Shown piece by piece: positions 20,752 through 30,458 of a stretch of 64,000 nt of DNA (position 1 is the first letter of the stretch; every line of letters starts with the position of its first letter). Made by a program: the position numbers and the translations under genes. This DNA is from Lentimonas sp. CC4 (GTDB taxonomy: Bacteria; Verrucomicrobiota; Verrucomicrobiia; Opitutales; Coraliomargaritaceae), in the NCBI RefSeq assembly GCF_902728235.1, contig NZ_CACVBO010000001.1:3186001-3250000 (forward strand), read 5' to 3'. The notes beneath the pieces are model-generated. The model was not told the origin of the DNA, made no database searches, and saw only the letters and a program-made list of their open reading frames with translations.

Positions 20752-22215
20752 TCATTCTACTACATCAAAATAGCTCGCTATATCAATCGGGGACGAGCCG
20801 GACGTCTCATTTGTCATCTCTAACCAACTGGTCACCGCAAACTTGCCCGCTCCTTCAATGTTGTCTCTCAAGGCTTCATCGAAATGAAAGACCCCCCCGC
20901 CTACAATCGTTGCATTCAATGCGACAACACCACCATAAACATTACCACTGCTTCCGCCTCCATTTATGGTGACATCCCCATTCGGAGCATAGACACTCGC
21001 AGCCAACACACCATTGCCAGCGACCTTGATAGTTTGCCCGGCACTGCTGCCATCCATTTCAGCGGTTCCAATCACTGAAAAATCAGAGGCGACTCCTCCA
21101 TCATTAGTCACACCATTACCACCGATGTCCAAATTGTTCGCCGTATAAATTGTTAACGAACTCCCTTTATCCTTATCATCAAACTCAGTTGAATTCGCAG
21201 TGTCATCCAAAACGACAGACGCCTTACCTGAAACACTAACATCACCAGACATGACAAAGACGACATGGCCCACTATCGTCAAGGCCGCCTTTCCCGATAG
21301 AGAAATCCCGCTAACATCATAATATAGGGGATTATCCGCATCATTCGATCCCACGATCGGCATTGTCCCATTGATGTTTACAGTTGGATAAAAACCAGAT
21401 GGTTGGTCAGCTACAGGATAATCTGCATAAAAGTCAGAAGTAATACGATCCGGCTGATTCTCCCCGGCATTCTCCCCATCATAAGTCGTTACGGCACCAT
21501 TATTCTTCACTTCTGCAGACGAGTTAGCATCCGTCTGCACATAGCCGTAGACCGTTCCATTCCCGACCTTTAACACCCCTCCAGAATCGTCTAGAAACGC
21601 ACTAGCGACATAGATATCATCATTCCGATTCTTATACACCCCACTTTCAAGCGTTCCATACCCGACAGCAGCGCCATCCGAATTAACTTCAACATCATAT
21701 GGACCATAATTTGAATTAAAACTATCCAGAGTTACGTTACTCCCGCTAAAGCTAATGCCATTGCGCGAAGCAAAACCCTTTTCGAATGGTTGAAACCCAG
21801 TAGTCAAATCGACTTTAACTTGTTTTGTAACAACTGGCATGACATCGCTATAGATACTGCCTTCCGAATAAACAGTAGGATTGGAGCTATTTGCATTAAA
21901 AATTACATACTGAACATCTCCCGTAACCCCGGCATCTGCCAAGAAATTCGCACTTGCGCCTGTTCGTTGAGAACCGCTGCCAGAACCAGCACTCAAGTCG
22001 GCAATCGCCATTTCAACACCCGACTCCGCGAGATTCAAACAGGAGGCATATAGTGACGAACGAACAGCAGCACGATGCTCATTACCAGCCATTTTCAAAT
22101 ATGAGACCGAGAGCGCTCCGATCACAAATGCAAAAATAACGGCTGTAATAAGAGCCGATCCAGAATCGCGGCGCGCTCCAGAAAGTAATGCAACAGATGT
22201 ATTATTTTTTTTCAT
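20752..22215 (-). CDS. PilX-N-type pilin-like protein with DUF7305-like C-terminus
   Basis: 487 aa. The N-terminus DSGSALITAVIFAFVIGALS is a class III/IV-pilin-like hydrophobic helix lacking the usual Glu5, followed by CLNLAESGVEMAIADL, as in PilX-type minor pilins. The long Gly/Asn/Asp/Ser-rich body has beta-helix-like repeats. The C-terminal part (VYAPNGDVTINGGGSSGNVY, GGVVALNATIVGGGVFHFDE) resembles the DUF7305 domain of pilus assembly PilX-like proteins. It starts at ATG 22215 with GGAGG about nine bases upstream. It is third in an operon with two prepilin-like proteins. Adhesin or tip function is inference. Confidence 0.75.
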   Translation of the reverse strand: MKKNNTSVALLSGARRDSGSALITAVIFAFVIGALSVSYLKMAGNEHRAAVRSSLYASCLNLAESGVEMAIADLSAGSGSGSQRTGASANFLADAGVTGDVQYVIFNANSSNPTVYSEGSIYSDVMPVVTKQVKVDLTTGFQPFEKGFASRNGISFSGSNVTLDSFNSNYGPYDVEVNSDGAAVGYGTLESGVYKNRNDDIYVASAFLDDSGGVLKVGNGTVYGYVQTDANSSAEVKNNGAVTTYDGENAGENQPDRITSDFYADYPVADQPSGFYPTVNINGTMPIVGSNDADNPLYYDVSGISLSGKAALTIVGHVVFVMSGDVSVSGKASVVLDDTANSTEFDDKDKGSSLTIYTANNLDIGGNGVTNDGGVASDFSVIGTAEMDGSSAGQTIKVAGNGVLAASVYAPNGDVTINGGGSSGNVYGGVVALNATIVGGGVFHFDEALRDNIEGAGKFAVTSWLEMTNETSGSSPIDIASYFDVVE

Positions 22216-22266
22216 AATTTTATGCCTCCATGGGGATATTTACTTGATCCTATATAACCCTAAAAA

Positions 22267-22854
22267 TCACATATTACGCATAAGGAAACGGGCAGAGATA
22301 ATATAGTCAGAATTTGTTTGTGAAATAACGTTTTTCACTAACTTAGCATTAATCTGAACGGTCTTTGCTTCATTCAGGATAGATGTATCACCAGTCACGT
22401 CCACATCCGAGCGATTGTAAAAAATCATTTCAAAAGTTTCGACGTCTTCAAAGAGCACATCAGTTTTTAAGAGCGTCCCGCCACTGGAGTATTTCTTACG
22501 GGTAAAATCACTCGTATTCGGATCATACTTATAATTGATGGTATAGCCGCCAGCCTCAGCAGGCAGAACACACTCAAATTCATTCGCAGTCGCTACCTGA
22601 AGCGACTGTGTCGCATGAACGTCGCGGGAGAAATGCTCCAAGGTTTGGCGACTACTGCTGCTCATCGCACCATAATTCCCCAAGCTGACCATTCCTTTAC
22701 TAAAAACCAGAAAAGTCGCCATTAAAGAAGCCATAACCATCGAGAAGACGGTAAGTGTCACCATAATCTCGACCAATGTAAAACCTCGTGTCTTTGGAGG
22801 CATCAGCCTTCTACCATTCATTCGAGGTTCTGAAAATCTATTGGATATAATCAT
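22267..22854 (-). CDS. prepilin-like protein (PilW/GspJ type)
   Basis: 195 aa. The leader ends at KTRG, followed by FTLVEIMVTLTVFSMVMASL, the class III prepilin cleavage site with Glu5 and the hydrophobic helix. The remaining beta-rich part fits a minor pseudopilin. ATG 22854 was chosen because AGGTGGG precedes it by about seven bases. This start overlaps the upstream gene by 17 bp, which suggests translational coupling. It is cleaved by a prepilin peptidase not encoded in the window. Confidence 0.82.
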   Translation of the reverse strand: MIISNRFSEPRMNGRRLMPPKTRGFTLVEIMVTLTVFSMVMASLMATFLVFSKGMVSLGNYGAMSSSSRQTLEHFSRDVHATQSLQVATANEFECVLPAEAGGYTINYKYDPNTSDFTRKKYSSGGTLLKTDVLFEDVETFEMIFYNRSDVDVTGDTSILNEAKTVQINAKLVKNVISQTNSDYIISARFLMRNM

Positions 22855-23257
22855 AAAGCCCACCTTTTGTATATTGTGATATATATGTCCGATTATGAGG
22901 ACGACCGCCAAGATCGACCCACGCTACATCCAAAGTCACGATCCTCACATCCCCTGAACCACTCACGTCACGCTGCATGGTATATACGTCGTATGCTGTT
23001 TCGCTAAACTCATTCGCCAATGACACATCGGACTCATTGACCAACGCGATCACCTCATCCCAAGGCATAGAACGAATGCGTTCAATCTCACTCTGCATAA
23101 TTTGAGCAGAACGTGTGTGATGCCTTGAATTCTCAACCAGTGCCAGTCCCGACTTCAAACAAGCCATTCCAGAGACAATGACTATTGCAAATATCGCCAT
23201 CGCGATCATCACTTCAATCAGTGAAAATCCTGCCTGTTGATTTTTCGAAGAACTCAT
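22838..23257 (-). CDS. prepilin-like protein (PilV/GspI type)
   Basis: 139 aa. The leader SSSKNQQAG precedes FSLIEVMIAMAIFAIVIVSG, a prepilin N-terminal helix with Glu5. The remainder (about 100 aa) has the size and pattern of PilV/GspI minor pseudopilins. ATG 23257 was chosen; the longer frame to 23293 only adds a hydrophobic tail not expected before a prepilin leader. It is first of three pilin-like genes in one minus-strand operon (22838-23257, 22267-22854, 20752-22215). Confidence 0.82.
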   Translation of the reverse strand: MSSSKNQQAGFSLIEVMIAMAIFAIVIVSGMACLKSGLALVENSRHHTRSAQIMQSEIERIRSMPWDEVIALVNESDVSLANEFSETAYDVYTMQRDVSGSGDVRIVTLDVAWVDLGGRPHNRTYISQYTKGGLYDYIQ

Positions 23258-23435
23258 ATTAATTAAATATGCCAATGAAAGCAAAGATGACAAGAAGATT
23301 GGACATTTTGATTAATCGTAAACACTTAATAATAAGGATTTAACATATCACACGAAATCTAAGCGAACACCCTCAGCTATATTACGTATCAGCCGAACGA
23401 GCACCTGAGCCGTTCCCCTTATAAACAACAAATTT

Positions 23436-24221
23436 ATGTCACCGAAAAAACTCATTTCCTGGAACGTCAACGGCATCCGCGCCGCCATCAAAAAGGGCTT
23501 CGAATCCTTTCTCGATAGCGAATCGCCAGATGTTATTTGCCTGCAAGAGACCAAAATTTCGCAAGACCTAGTCGATGGCTTTGCATTTGTCGGTTACCCG
23601 CACACTTACTGGAATTGCGCCGTAAAAAAGGGCTATTCTGGCACAGCAATCATCAGTAAAACAGCGCCACTCTCGGTGCAATACGGCCTCGGCATCGAAA
23701 AACACGACAATGAAGGTCGCGTCCTGACCGCCGAGTTTGAAGACTACTTTCTCGTCACGGTTTACACACCCAACGCGCAAGGTCACGACGAGAACAAGCG
23801 CCCCAAGCGCCTCGACTACCGCACCAAGGAGTGGGACGTAGATTTCCTCGCGCATTGCAAAGCCCTTGAAGCGACCAAACCAGTCATCTTCTGCGGTGAC
23901 CTCAACGTCGCCCACAAGGAAATCGATCTGACCAATCCAAAGCCAAATCGTAAGAACGCAGGATTCACCGACGAGGAGCGTGCTGGTTTCGATGCGATCG
24001 TCGAAGCTGGATTCGTCGATAGCTTCCGCCAGCTCTACCCTGAGACTCCCGAACGCTACAGTTGGTGGTCGTATCGTGCAGCGGCTCGCTCACGAAATAT
24101 CGGGTGGCGCATCGACTATTTCTGCGTCTCAGAGACATTCGCTCCGCAAATCAAGGATGCACTCATCCTCGATCAAGTCTTAGGCTCGGATCATTGCCCA
24201 GTCGCGCTGCTTCTAAGCTAA
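23436..24221 (+). CDS. xth: exodeoxyribonuclease III
   Basis: 261 aa metal-dependent AP endonuclease/3'-exonuclease in base excision repair. Family blocks seen in order: [17 protein letters not shown] with catalytic Asn, [12 protein letters not shown] with the metal-binding Glu, [24 protein letters not shown] with the catalytic Asp and Asn, IGWRIDYF, and the C-terminal [11 protein letters not shown] with the catalytic His. Length and order match ExoA/Xth enzymes. Start ATG 23436. It is followed by a short repeat-containing gap and thiL. Confidence 0.96.
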   Translation: MSPKKLISWNVNGIRAAIKKGFESFLDSESPDVICLQETKISQDLVDGFAFVGYPHTYWNCAVKKGYSGTAIISKTAPLSVQYGLGIEKHDNEGRVLTAEFEDYFLVTVYTPNAQGHDENKRPKRLDYRTKEWDVDFLAHCKALEATKPVIFCGDLNVAHKEIDLTNPKPNRKNAGFTDEERAGFDAIVEAGFVDSFRQLYPETPERYSWWSYRAAARSRNIGWRIDYFCVSETFAPQIKDALILDQVLGSDHCPVALLLS

Positions 24222-24223
24222 TT

Positions 24224-24313
24224 GCTTCGCCATCTCCGGACTTCGGCGAGCTCAGTCGTGCCGCAGACCTCCGTCCTAATTCGTAATTCTAAATTCAAAA
24301 TTCTAAATTCTGA
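24224..24313 (+). repeat. dispersed repeat fragment plus A/T-rich repeat between xth and thiL
   Basis: 24224-24276 reads GCTTCGCCATCTCCGGACTT, CGGCGAGCTCAGTCGTGCCG, CAGACCTCCGTC. Nearly the same sequence occurs at 32796-32850 inside a pseudopilin gene, and its outer parts (GCCATCT and GCAGACCTCCGTCG) occur at 50868-50897 in repeat R1 copy C. Then AATTCTAAATTCAAAATTCTAAATTCTG (given here in pieces: AATTCTAAATTC, AAAATTCTAAATTCTG) forms a short direct repeat before thiL. Confidence 0.65.
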
Positions 24314-25291
24314 ATGCACCCATTCACGTCAGATCCCACCGGTAGTGTGGCTCATATAGGCGAAGTCGTATTGATTGACAAGATCAGCACGTGGCTTGGT
24401 TCGGTCAGCCCATCCGCACCACACGGCATCGGCGACGATTGCGCCGTGCTGGAGCCGATTGCGTCCGGTCGGCAGATCCTGACAGTCGATAGTGTCAGTT
24501 ACGGGCAACATTTCGACGCCAGCGTGTCTCCCGAAGAGGCAGGCGCGAAGTTAATCAAGCGTAACCTCAGCGACATCGCCGCCATGGGAGGCGTGCCCGG
24601 CCCTGCGGTGTTGGCGCTACTTTGCAGCTCAGATCTTTCGATTGTTTGGCTGGAACAGTTCTTCGCAGGCATTCGCCAGACCTGTGAGCGCTACGGCGTG
24701 TCACTCGTTGGCGGCGACATCAGCAGTCTCGCTGCAAGTAACTTCTCGGCGGTGCTCACACTCACCGGAACAGCACAAACTCCGAAGCTTCGCAGCACCG
24801 CAATACCCGACGATCACATCTACGTCACGGGCACCTTGGGCGGCTCTATTCTCGGCAAGCACTATACGTTCGAGCCACGCCTCGACGAAGGTCGGTGGCT
24901 CGCTCAGAGGATGCATTGCAGCGCACAGATGGACTTAACCGACGGCTTGGCTAAAGATCTGAAAGCGCTGCTCCCCGTCAATTCTCACGCCGCGCTGGAT
25001 CTCGATAAAATCCCCATCGCCTTAGCCGCTAAAGCGCTTTCAAAGCAGTCAGGACGCTCAGCGATGGAGCATGCTTGCTGCGATGGCGAAGACTACGAAT
25101 TACTGTTTACCATGAACCCGCAAGTCGATCGTCACAGTTTCGAAACCGATTGGGCAAAGCAATTCCCGGAAACTGAGTTAACTCATATCGGAGTCATTCG
25201 CCCTTCCTCGTCGATGGGGTCCTTAATTGACTCTCAAACCAACACAGCCTTGCCATGGACGCATGGATTTGAGCATTTGAAATCAGAATGA
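24314..25291 (+). CDS. thiL: thiamine-monophosphate kinase
   Basis: 325 aa. Phosphorylates thiamine phosphate to thiamine pyrophosphate, the last step in cofactor synthesis. GIGDDCAVL near residue 40 (metal/ATP loop), the block [26 protein letters not shown], and the late [13 protein letters not shown] are the family motifs of the AIR-synthase-type fold. It overlaps tsaE by four bases (ATGA), so the two are translationally coupled. The start ATG 24314 may be a few codons longer than needed. Confidence 0.95.
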   Translation: MHPFTSDPTGSVAHIGEVVLIDKISTWLGSVSPSAPHGIGDDCAVLEPIASGRQILTVDSVSYGQHFDASVSPEEAGAKLIKRNLSDIAAMGGVPGPAVLALLCSSDLSIVWLEQFFAGIRQTCERYGVSLVGGDISSLAASNFSAVLTLTGTAQTPKLRSTAIPDDHIYVTGTLGGSILGKHYTFEPRLDEGRWLAQRMHCSAQMDLTDGLAKDLKALLPVNSHAALDLDKIPIALAAKALSKQSGRSAMEHACCDGEDYELLFTMNPQVDRHSFETDWAKQFPETELTHIGVIRPSSSMGSLIDSQTNTALPWTHGFEHLKSE

Positions 25292-25734
25292 GCAGCGCAG
25301 ACACAGATCTACTTCAACAATTACGCAAGGGTATCGTCACCACTTCAGCCGAAGAGACCGAACAAATCGCACGCGCCTTTGCCGCACTGGTTCCTGAAAA
25401 CCATGTGCTCGCCCTGCATGGTGACCTTGGCGCCGGTAAAACTACATTCATCCGCGGATTAGCCCGCGCTTGGGAGATCGTAGAGCCAGTCACCAGTCCG
25501 ACTTTCAACCTCTATACGCTCTACAAAGGCAGCCGCCAACTGGTGCACCTCGACGCGTATCGCCTCGGTTCAGGCTCCGATCTCGATGCGCTCATGATCG
25601 ACGATTTCTTAGCGCCACCATGGTGCCTTGCAGTGGAGTGGCCCGAACGCATCGCTGACAGTTTACCCGATGATGCCTGGCACCTCCACCTTGATATCGA
25701 CGTGAATACTGCACACCGCATACGCCTAGATTAA
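25288..25734 (+). CDS. tsaE: tRNA threonylcarbamoyladenosine biosynthesis ATPase TsaE
   Basis: 148 aa. Partner ATPase of TsaB/TsaD in t6A37 tRNA modification. Walker A is [27 protein letters not shown] and the block [15 protein letters not shown], then LAVEWPERI, are typical of the YjeE/TsaE family. It starts at ATG 25288, overlapping the end of thiL. Repeat R1 copy B starts two bases after its stop. Confidence 0.95.
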   Translation: MSSADTDLLQQLRKGIVTTSAEETEQIARAFAALVPENHVLALHGDLGAGKTTFIRGLARAWEIVEPVTSPTFNLYTLYKGSRQLVHLDAYRLGSGSDLDALMIDDFLAPPWCLAVEWPERIADSLPDDAWHLHLDIDVNTAHRIRLD

Positions 25735-25736
25735 TA

Positions 25737-25893
25737 AACCTTAAAAGAGTAGTTAGAAGTCAGGAGGAAGGAGTTAGAAGCTGAGCATCAGTGTTTTATG
25801 GCGTCTTAGACGCTCGCCAAATGGCTTCGCCCTTCGGTTGCCCCCAAGGGCATAATAAGTGTCGCTGCGCTCGGTAGGCGGCTAAAGGAGAAT
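25737..25893 (+). repeat. dispersed repeat R1, copy B
   Basis: Begins CCTTAAAAGAGTAGTTAGAA and continues CATCAGTGTTTTATGGCG, CGCCAAATGGCTTCGCCC, AAGGGCATAATAAGTGTC, GCTGCGCTCGGTAGGCGGC. This equals the minus strand of copy A (7110-7315) over about 150 bp with scattered differences. With the next element it fills the gap between tsaE and the transglutaminase gene, where no gene is seen. Confidence 0.7.
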
Positions 25894-25985
25894 CTACAAA
25901 GGCTTCATAATCGAAGACTAACTTCGAACTCCTGAATCTAGGATAAAGGTGCGTAGGTTCGCACAACTCTTGCTCGGCAACAGCT

Positions 25986-26096
25986 ATACTGCCGCGCATA
26001 AAGAATTGTAATTTTTCGCTCAACACATTCGGGAGGGAAGAGCCTCGTCCTGCGGCGTGTGGGTGCTTTGGTTCTGTGCTGCCTTTAGCTGCCGTC
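25986..26096 (+). repeat. composite: MITE-like left end followed by GGGAGGGA repeat
   Basis: 25986-26010 (TATACTGCCGCGCATAAAGA, ATTGTAATTT) matches the left terminal repeat at 3934-3963. It is followed at 26031-26096 by GGGAGGGAAGAGCCTCGTCC, TGCGGCGTGTGGGTGC, related to copies at 6952 and 11094. In the 3.8-4.0 kb region the same two families are also adjacent, in the opposite order. Confidence 0.5.
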
Positions 26097-28343
26097 ATTT
26101 GCATTGCGTCGTGCACCGCTCAATCCGCGCCTGCTACGTAAAATTCGTTTCGCTCTTTTAAGGATCGGCCGAGCATCTGCCACCGAAACATCGGGTCCAA
26201 AGCGGAGCGCTTCCAAGTCACCACGAACGGTTTCTAGCCTTAGATCCTGTGTATCTGATTCCTCGATACGCACACGCAGTCGCGCTAGATAGCGAGCAGC
26301 CTCACGCCGAACTGCGCCCAAGCCAGCAGGGCGTCTTAGTAGGCGACGCAATATATCCACCAAGTAATAGCGAGCCCGCCAAATGCCTACCGCCACTAAA
26401 CAAAGCACGGCAAACACACCTGTGCGAACAACACTACGACGACTAAAAGGCCGTGCGATCCACTCTTGGACCGACGCACCCATTTCCTTTAGCCGTGCCT
26501 TAATTGCGTCTAAAAGCTCATCGCCTAAGTCAATCATCGTCGACGCAATTTCAACTTGATCATCTTGATCAAAATTCACGATCCGTCGATACCACTGCAT
26601 ACGTAGGCTATCCACCCATGCGCTCATCCCTGTTTCGATTTCAAAATTTGCGGGTGTAGGGATTTCGGGGTCATTCGGACTCGCTCCAGGAGTGGGATCC
26701 ACGCGCAGCCACTCTTGCGTCTGTGCATCATAAATCTCAACCCACGCATGCGCATCGCTATTACGAACCACAAAGAAATCTTCGACCGCATTCCAGCCAC
26801 CACCCACAAAGCCGACTGCCATGCGGGCCGGATAGCCAGCATCTCTCGCCAATAGAACAAATGCTCCCGCAAATAATTCACAGTGACCGAGAGTGCCCTC
26901 TGTGACCCAACCAACGACGGGATCGCCCGCTCCATCCGCGCCATTGGGCTTCAAGGAATAGCGAAAGTTCTGCCTCAAGTAACTCGTCACGATCTGACTA
27001 TATTGCGAAGCTGACAGTCCGTCGACATCATCAATCAGCTTACGATTCAGTTGAGTGAGACGCTCACGATCTTCGGCCTTCATATTCAGCTCTAAAGTCG
27101 TCAATGGGTAGCGCACCACCCCATCCTGCTCGGCGTAAGAATCACCAGTGAACTCAGCAAATGCCTGATTCTCAGCATCCGAAGCCGGTGCACGCACAGA
27201 CCACACTAGATCCTCAATTTGATACGAAAACGCACTTTGCGGCACATGGTCGAGCCCGATCACATGCATATCTGGCAGCAGCACCATATCTTGCTTCGGC
27301 GGAGGAAAGCGCATGGAGTGGAAGGTGCCAGGCAAGGGCAAATACTGACTCACACGGTCTTCAAAAAAGAACGTCCACTTCTGTGCTCGGCGCTCCTTCC
27401 GAGGAATGCTCCAGTCCTCCCACCCCGCAAGTTCCCGAACGCGTTCCTGTCGACGAAACTCACGACTGAGCGGAGACAAACGAAACTGCCCATCATGATA
27501 TTGATCCAACACCAAAATACGCCAATACGGCGTCGATTGAATGGCCGCCATACTCGGCACATCGACACGTAATGCGATACTATGATCTTCAGTGATTTCG
27601 GAAACTGAGCCAAGTTTCACATTATCGCTAAATCCCGATTTAGGCTTCGACTCCAACTGCAGAAAGGGAATGGCTTGTTCCAAATTAAAGCGCGGTATCA
27701 AGATAAAAATACCAGTGGAAGCAGCCACGACAAAGGCAAAAAGCAACGCCCCCAAAGCCAAGACCCGAAGATCTAGCACATGCCATACACGCCGCACTAA
27801 GTGGCTCCAACTGAACTGCTTCCAATCCGGCTGATAACTCACACTTTCGGATCCACGATCTAGCAAGCAGATCACAAACAGTAACGCCATCGCCACAGGC
27901 GTGAACAATAATATCTGCACCGCAAAGAGCAGCGATACTGTCAACGCGCCTGATACAACTAGACTAAACAGACACAACAGCACGAGTTGTAGGTCCTCGC
28001 GACGTGAGCGCGGAGCAAGTGTCCGGTAAAGTAACAACAGGATCACCATCCGCATCAAAGGCGGAAAGAAGTTTACGAAACCGAACGCGAAATCAACCAG
28101 CGTGACCACCAATATCGCCGGCCCCGCGATACGCCATGCCATCGGCGGAATAGCGGCAACCCAACGTGGTGCAACCAAGGCCACACAAACAGCGACACAG
28201 CCGAGCAATAGATGCAGCCCGCTATCCAACTCCAGCGCACTCAACGCCCAAAGAGACAGCAAAGCCAAGACGACTCCAATCAGCCACTTTAGCTCATGCA
28301 GTTCTTCAAGAGTGAGTCTGACCTGCTTGATTTGCTTCGACAT
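26085..28343 (-). CDS. transglutaminase-like membrane protein (DUF3488/TgpA type)
   Basis: 752 aa. The first 200 residues contain about six hydrophobic helices (DUF3488 part). A periplasmic region carries the transglutaminase core with the Cys in GTLGHCELFAGAFVLLARD, the His in DAHAWVEIYD and the Asp in WLRVDPTPG, so the Cys-His-Asp triad is complete. A further helix near residue 635 and a charged C-terminus follow. Relatives are TgpA of Pseudomonas, implicated in envelope integrity. ATG 28343 (MSKQIKQV) was preferred over 28358. It overlaps the DUF58 gene by 38 bp. Confidence 0.88.
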   Translation of the reverse strand: MSKQIKQVRLTLEELHELKWLIGVVLALLSLWALSALELDSGLHLLLGCVAVCVALVAPRWVAAIPPMAWRIAGPAILVVTLVDFAFGFVNFFPPLMRMVILLLLYRTLAPRSRREDLQLVLLCLFSLVVSGALTVSLLFAVQILLFTPVAMALLFVICLLDRGSESVSYQPDWKQFSWSHLVRRVWHVLDLRVLALGALLFAFVVAASTGIFILIPRFNLEQAIPFLQLESKPKSGFSDNVKLGSVSEITEDHSIALRVDVPSMAAIQSTPYWRILVLDQYHDGQFRLSPLSREFRRQERVRELAGWEDWSIPRKERRAQKWTFFFEDRVSQYLPLPGTFHSMRFPPPKQDMVLLPDMHVIGLDHVPQSAFSYQIEDLVWSVRAPASDAENQAFAEFTGDSYAEQDGVVRYPLTTLELNMKAEDRERLTQLNRKLIDDVDGLSASQYSQIVTSYLRQNFRYSLKPNGADGAGDPVVGWVTEGTLGHCELFAGAFVLLARDAGYPARMAVGFVGGGWNAVEDFFVVRNSDAHAWVEIYDAQTQEWLRVDPTPGASPNDPEIPTPANFEIETGMSAWVDSLRMQWYRRIVNFDQDDQVEIASTMIDLGDELLDAIKARLKEMGASVQEWIARPFSRRSVVRTGVFAVLCLVAVGIWRARYYLVDILRRLLRRPAGLGAVRREAARYLARLRVRIEESDTQDLRLETVRGDLEALRFGPDVSVADARPILKRAKRILRSRRGLSGARRNANDGS

Positions 28344-29457
28344 AAATCGCGACTCCACTCTCCCCGCATGGTCGAAAGGTTAAACGGTTGGACCGCACAA
28401 ACGCCTCAGGCAATTCAGCCTGCGGCTGACGCTCTAGGCATGCCAATTGGTCGAAGAAATCATGCAGTTCGTGAATATTTCGAACCGGCATCGCTCCAGA
28501 ATCACCTATCAGCACTGACTCTAAACGGCCAAGATGAAATAAGTCTTCGGCCAAGGAACAGGCCAAAGAGCACAACACTTCAAACTGCTGCGGTGTCCAG
28601 CGAGATGCATCGGGGTCGAGCTGCAAATGATAGCCACTCTCGCCCTCCTGTGCGAGTTGGCGGATCATCAATCTCCGCATACGAGCCGTCGCTTTCCAAT
28701 GAACCAGTCGAGGCGCATCGCCGCGCTCATAGGGGCGAATATTTAGCAAATCATTGCCGAGCCCTGAGTTTTTACGCGAAGCCCCCGCAGAGATACGTTG
28801 CCCACCGGGCGATGCCAGAAAGCTATAGTCAATACGCGCAGGCCAGACCAGCACCGACGTCTCCGAGTCGCTCCCAATTGTCTTTTGCAAAAATCCGAAC
28901 GGGAACTGCGACTGCACACCCGACAACCGCAATTGATAGCGACCACGTCGCTGCGGCACGAACGTCCATTCCAATTTACACGATTCGCCAGCGCTCAATG
29001 CCTGATGCATGTAAAGGCGTTCGCTCGCCTCCGCCATTTCAGTGTCCACTCGAAAGCAAATCGCCATCGATGGGAACAGTGCTTTCGCATTCGCCAAATC
29101 CACTTCAGCCATCCCGACTTCTCCAACCTTTAGATGCGCCGGAGCCTGCAACTCCCACTGCAGCTTCCGAAAATTCATCCACGACAAAATACCACTTAAA
29201 ATCAAGCTACTCAACAGCAGTGAAAGTGACAGAAATAGAATGTTACTCGCGGTGTTGTAAGCAGCGAGACCGAGGCCGAGCGATACAATGATCAAACACC
29301 AACCAGTCAGCGTCAGTCGTGTTTGCAGTAAATGACCAGGCAGTATTTGCCGCAGAAACAACGGCAAAAACCGGTGCTCCTGCTGCCGCGCAGTTGCAAA
29401 GAAATCCGGATCCGTCCAGTCGTGCCAATGACTTAGCTCTGTATTCTTATGTGCCAT
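28306..29457 (-). CDS. DUF58 domain protein
   Basis: 383 aa. Two membrane helices (about residues 45-90) are followed by a beta-rich region and the DUF58 hallmark RPYERGDAPRLVHWKATAR near residue 235, a von Willebrand-like fold. DUF58 proteins are the usual middle gene between a MoxR ATPase and a transglutaminase membrane protein, as here. The exact role is unknown; a chaperone-like assembly of envelope or enzyme complexes is proposed for the module. It overlaps the next gene by 38 bp and follows the MoxR gene by 20 bp. Confidence 0.9.
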   Translation of the reverse strand: MAHKNTELSHWHDWTDPDFFATARQQEHRFLPLFLRQILPGHLLQTRLTLTGWCLIIVSLGLGLAAYNTASNILFLSLSLLLSSLILSGILSWMNFRKLQWELQAPAHLKVGEVGMAEVDLANAKALFPSMAICFRVDTEMAEASERLYMHQALSAGESCKLEWTFVPQRRGRYQLRLSGVQSQFPFGFLQKTIGSDSETSVLVWPARIDYSFLASPGGQRISAGASRKNSGLGNDLLNIRPYERGDAPRLVHWKATARMRRLMIRQLAQEGESGYHLQLDPDASRWTPQQFEVLCSLACSLAEDLFHLGRLESVLIGDSGAMPVRNIHELHDFFDQLACLERQPQAELPEAFVRSNRLTFRPCGESGVAIYVEANQAGQTHS

Positions 29458-29477
29458 CTATCGAAAAGCGACCGAGT

Positions 29478-30458
29478 TCAAGTAGGCTCGGCGATCGCAT
29501 CTAAGATCCCAACCAGCAAACCCTCGATCGAGCGCCGTTCTTCCAGAGGATCCGACATCGGCTTGCTCAGTGCGAGTCGGTGGCTGAAGACTGGCACGAC
29601 GAGACTACGCACGTCCTCAGGCAGAACAAATGCACGCCCCTGCGCCAAAGCACGGGCCTGCGCAGCGATCTTAAGCGACAACGTGCCACGCGGACTCACG
29701 CCAGATCGGAAAGCACGCTCGGCGCGCGTCGCTTGCACAATTTCGACGATGTAGTCATACACTGTATCTTCGATAAAAACATCACGCACATAGGATTGCA
29801 GCTCACTGACTTCAGTCCGAGACACAACGACATCAGCCTCCAAATGGTCGTAATGTAAATTACCATGTTTAAGGATCTCCAGCTCGTATTCACGTTCTGG
29901 ATACCCGACATTTATGCGCATAAGGAAGCGGTCCATCTGACTCTCTGGCAGCGGAAATGTGCCCTCGTAATCAACCGGATTTTGTGTCGCGATCACCATA
30001 AATGGCGGCGGCACGGTATAAGTCTGCCCATCCACCGAGAGTTTGCCGCGCCCCATCACCTCAAGTAGGCTGGACTGGGTCTTCGGCGTCGTGCGGTTGA
30101 TCTCATCGGCCAATACGATATTTGCAAAAATGGGCCCACGTTTAAACGAGAATTCGCGCTCCTTTTCGTCATAAATCGACACACCAATAATATCTGACGG
30201 CAGCATATCGCTGGTAAACTGTATCCGTGAAAACGAGCAATCAATCGAGCGCGCCAAGCAATATGCCATGGTTGTTTTACCCAAGCCTGGCAAATCTTCG
30301 ATCAAAATATGACCGCCTGCCAATAAGGTAATGATCACCTGATCGACTGCGTGTGTCTTCCCCTTAATGGTGCGTTCGATGTTTTGACGTAAGCGGTCGA
30401 CGACTTCGAGTGCTCTGGGTGCTGGAATAGCTGCTCCTAGTTTCATTCGATAAACCAT
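29478..30458 (-). CDS. MoxR-family AAA+ ATPase
   Basis: 326 aa. Walker A is [16 protein letters not shown]; Walker B is [20 protein letters not shown]; the family block [24 protein letters not shown] carries sensor 1 and the arginine finger region. MoxR ATPases act as chaperones for activation or assembly of partner proteins carrying von Willebrand folds, matching the adjacent DUF58 protein. It is first gene of the three-gene minus-strand operon. Start ATG 30458, or ATG 30446 four codons later. Confidence 0.95.
   Translation of the reverse strand: MVYRMKLGAAIPAPRALEVVDRLRQNIERTIKGKTHAVDQVIITLLAGGHILIEDLPGLGKTTMAYCLARSIDCSFSRIQFTSDMLPSDIIGVSIYDEKEREFSFKRGPIFANIVLADEINRTTPKTQSSLLEVMGRGKLSVDGQTYTVPPPFMVIATQNPVDYEGTFPLPESQMDRFLMRINVGYPEREYELEILKHGNLHYDHLEADVVVSRTEVSELQSYVRDVFIEDTVYDYIVEIVQATRAERAFRSGVSPRGTLSLKIAAQARALAQGRAFVLPEDVRSLVVPVFSHRLALSKPMSDPLEERRSIEGLLVGILDAIAEPT

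Noticed and set aside
28296-29291. 331-codon plus-strand open frame
   Set aside because: Antisense to the DUF58 gene, rich in Ser/Arg/Pro without known motif; the minus strand carries a clear family protein.
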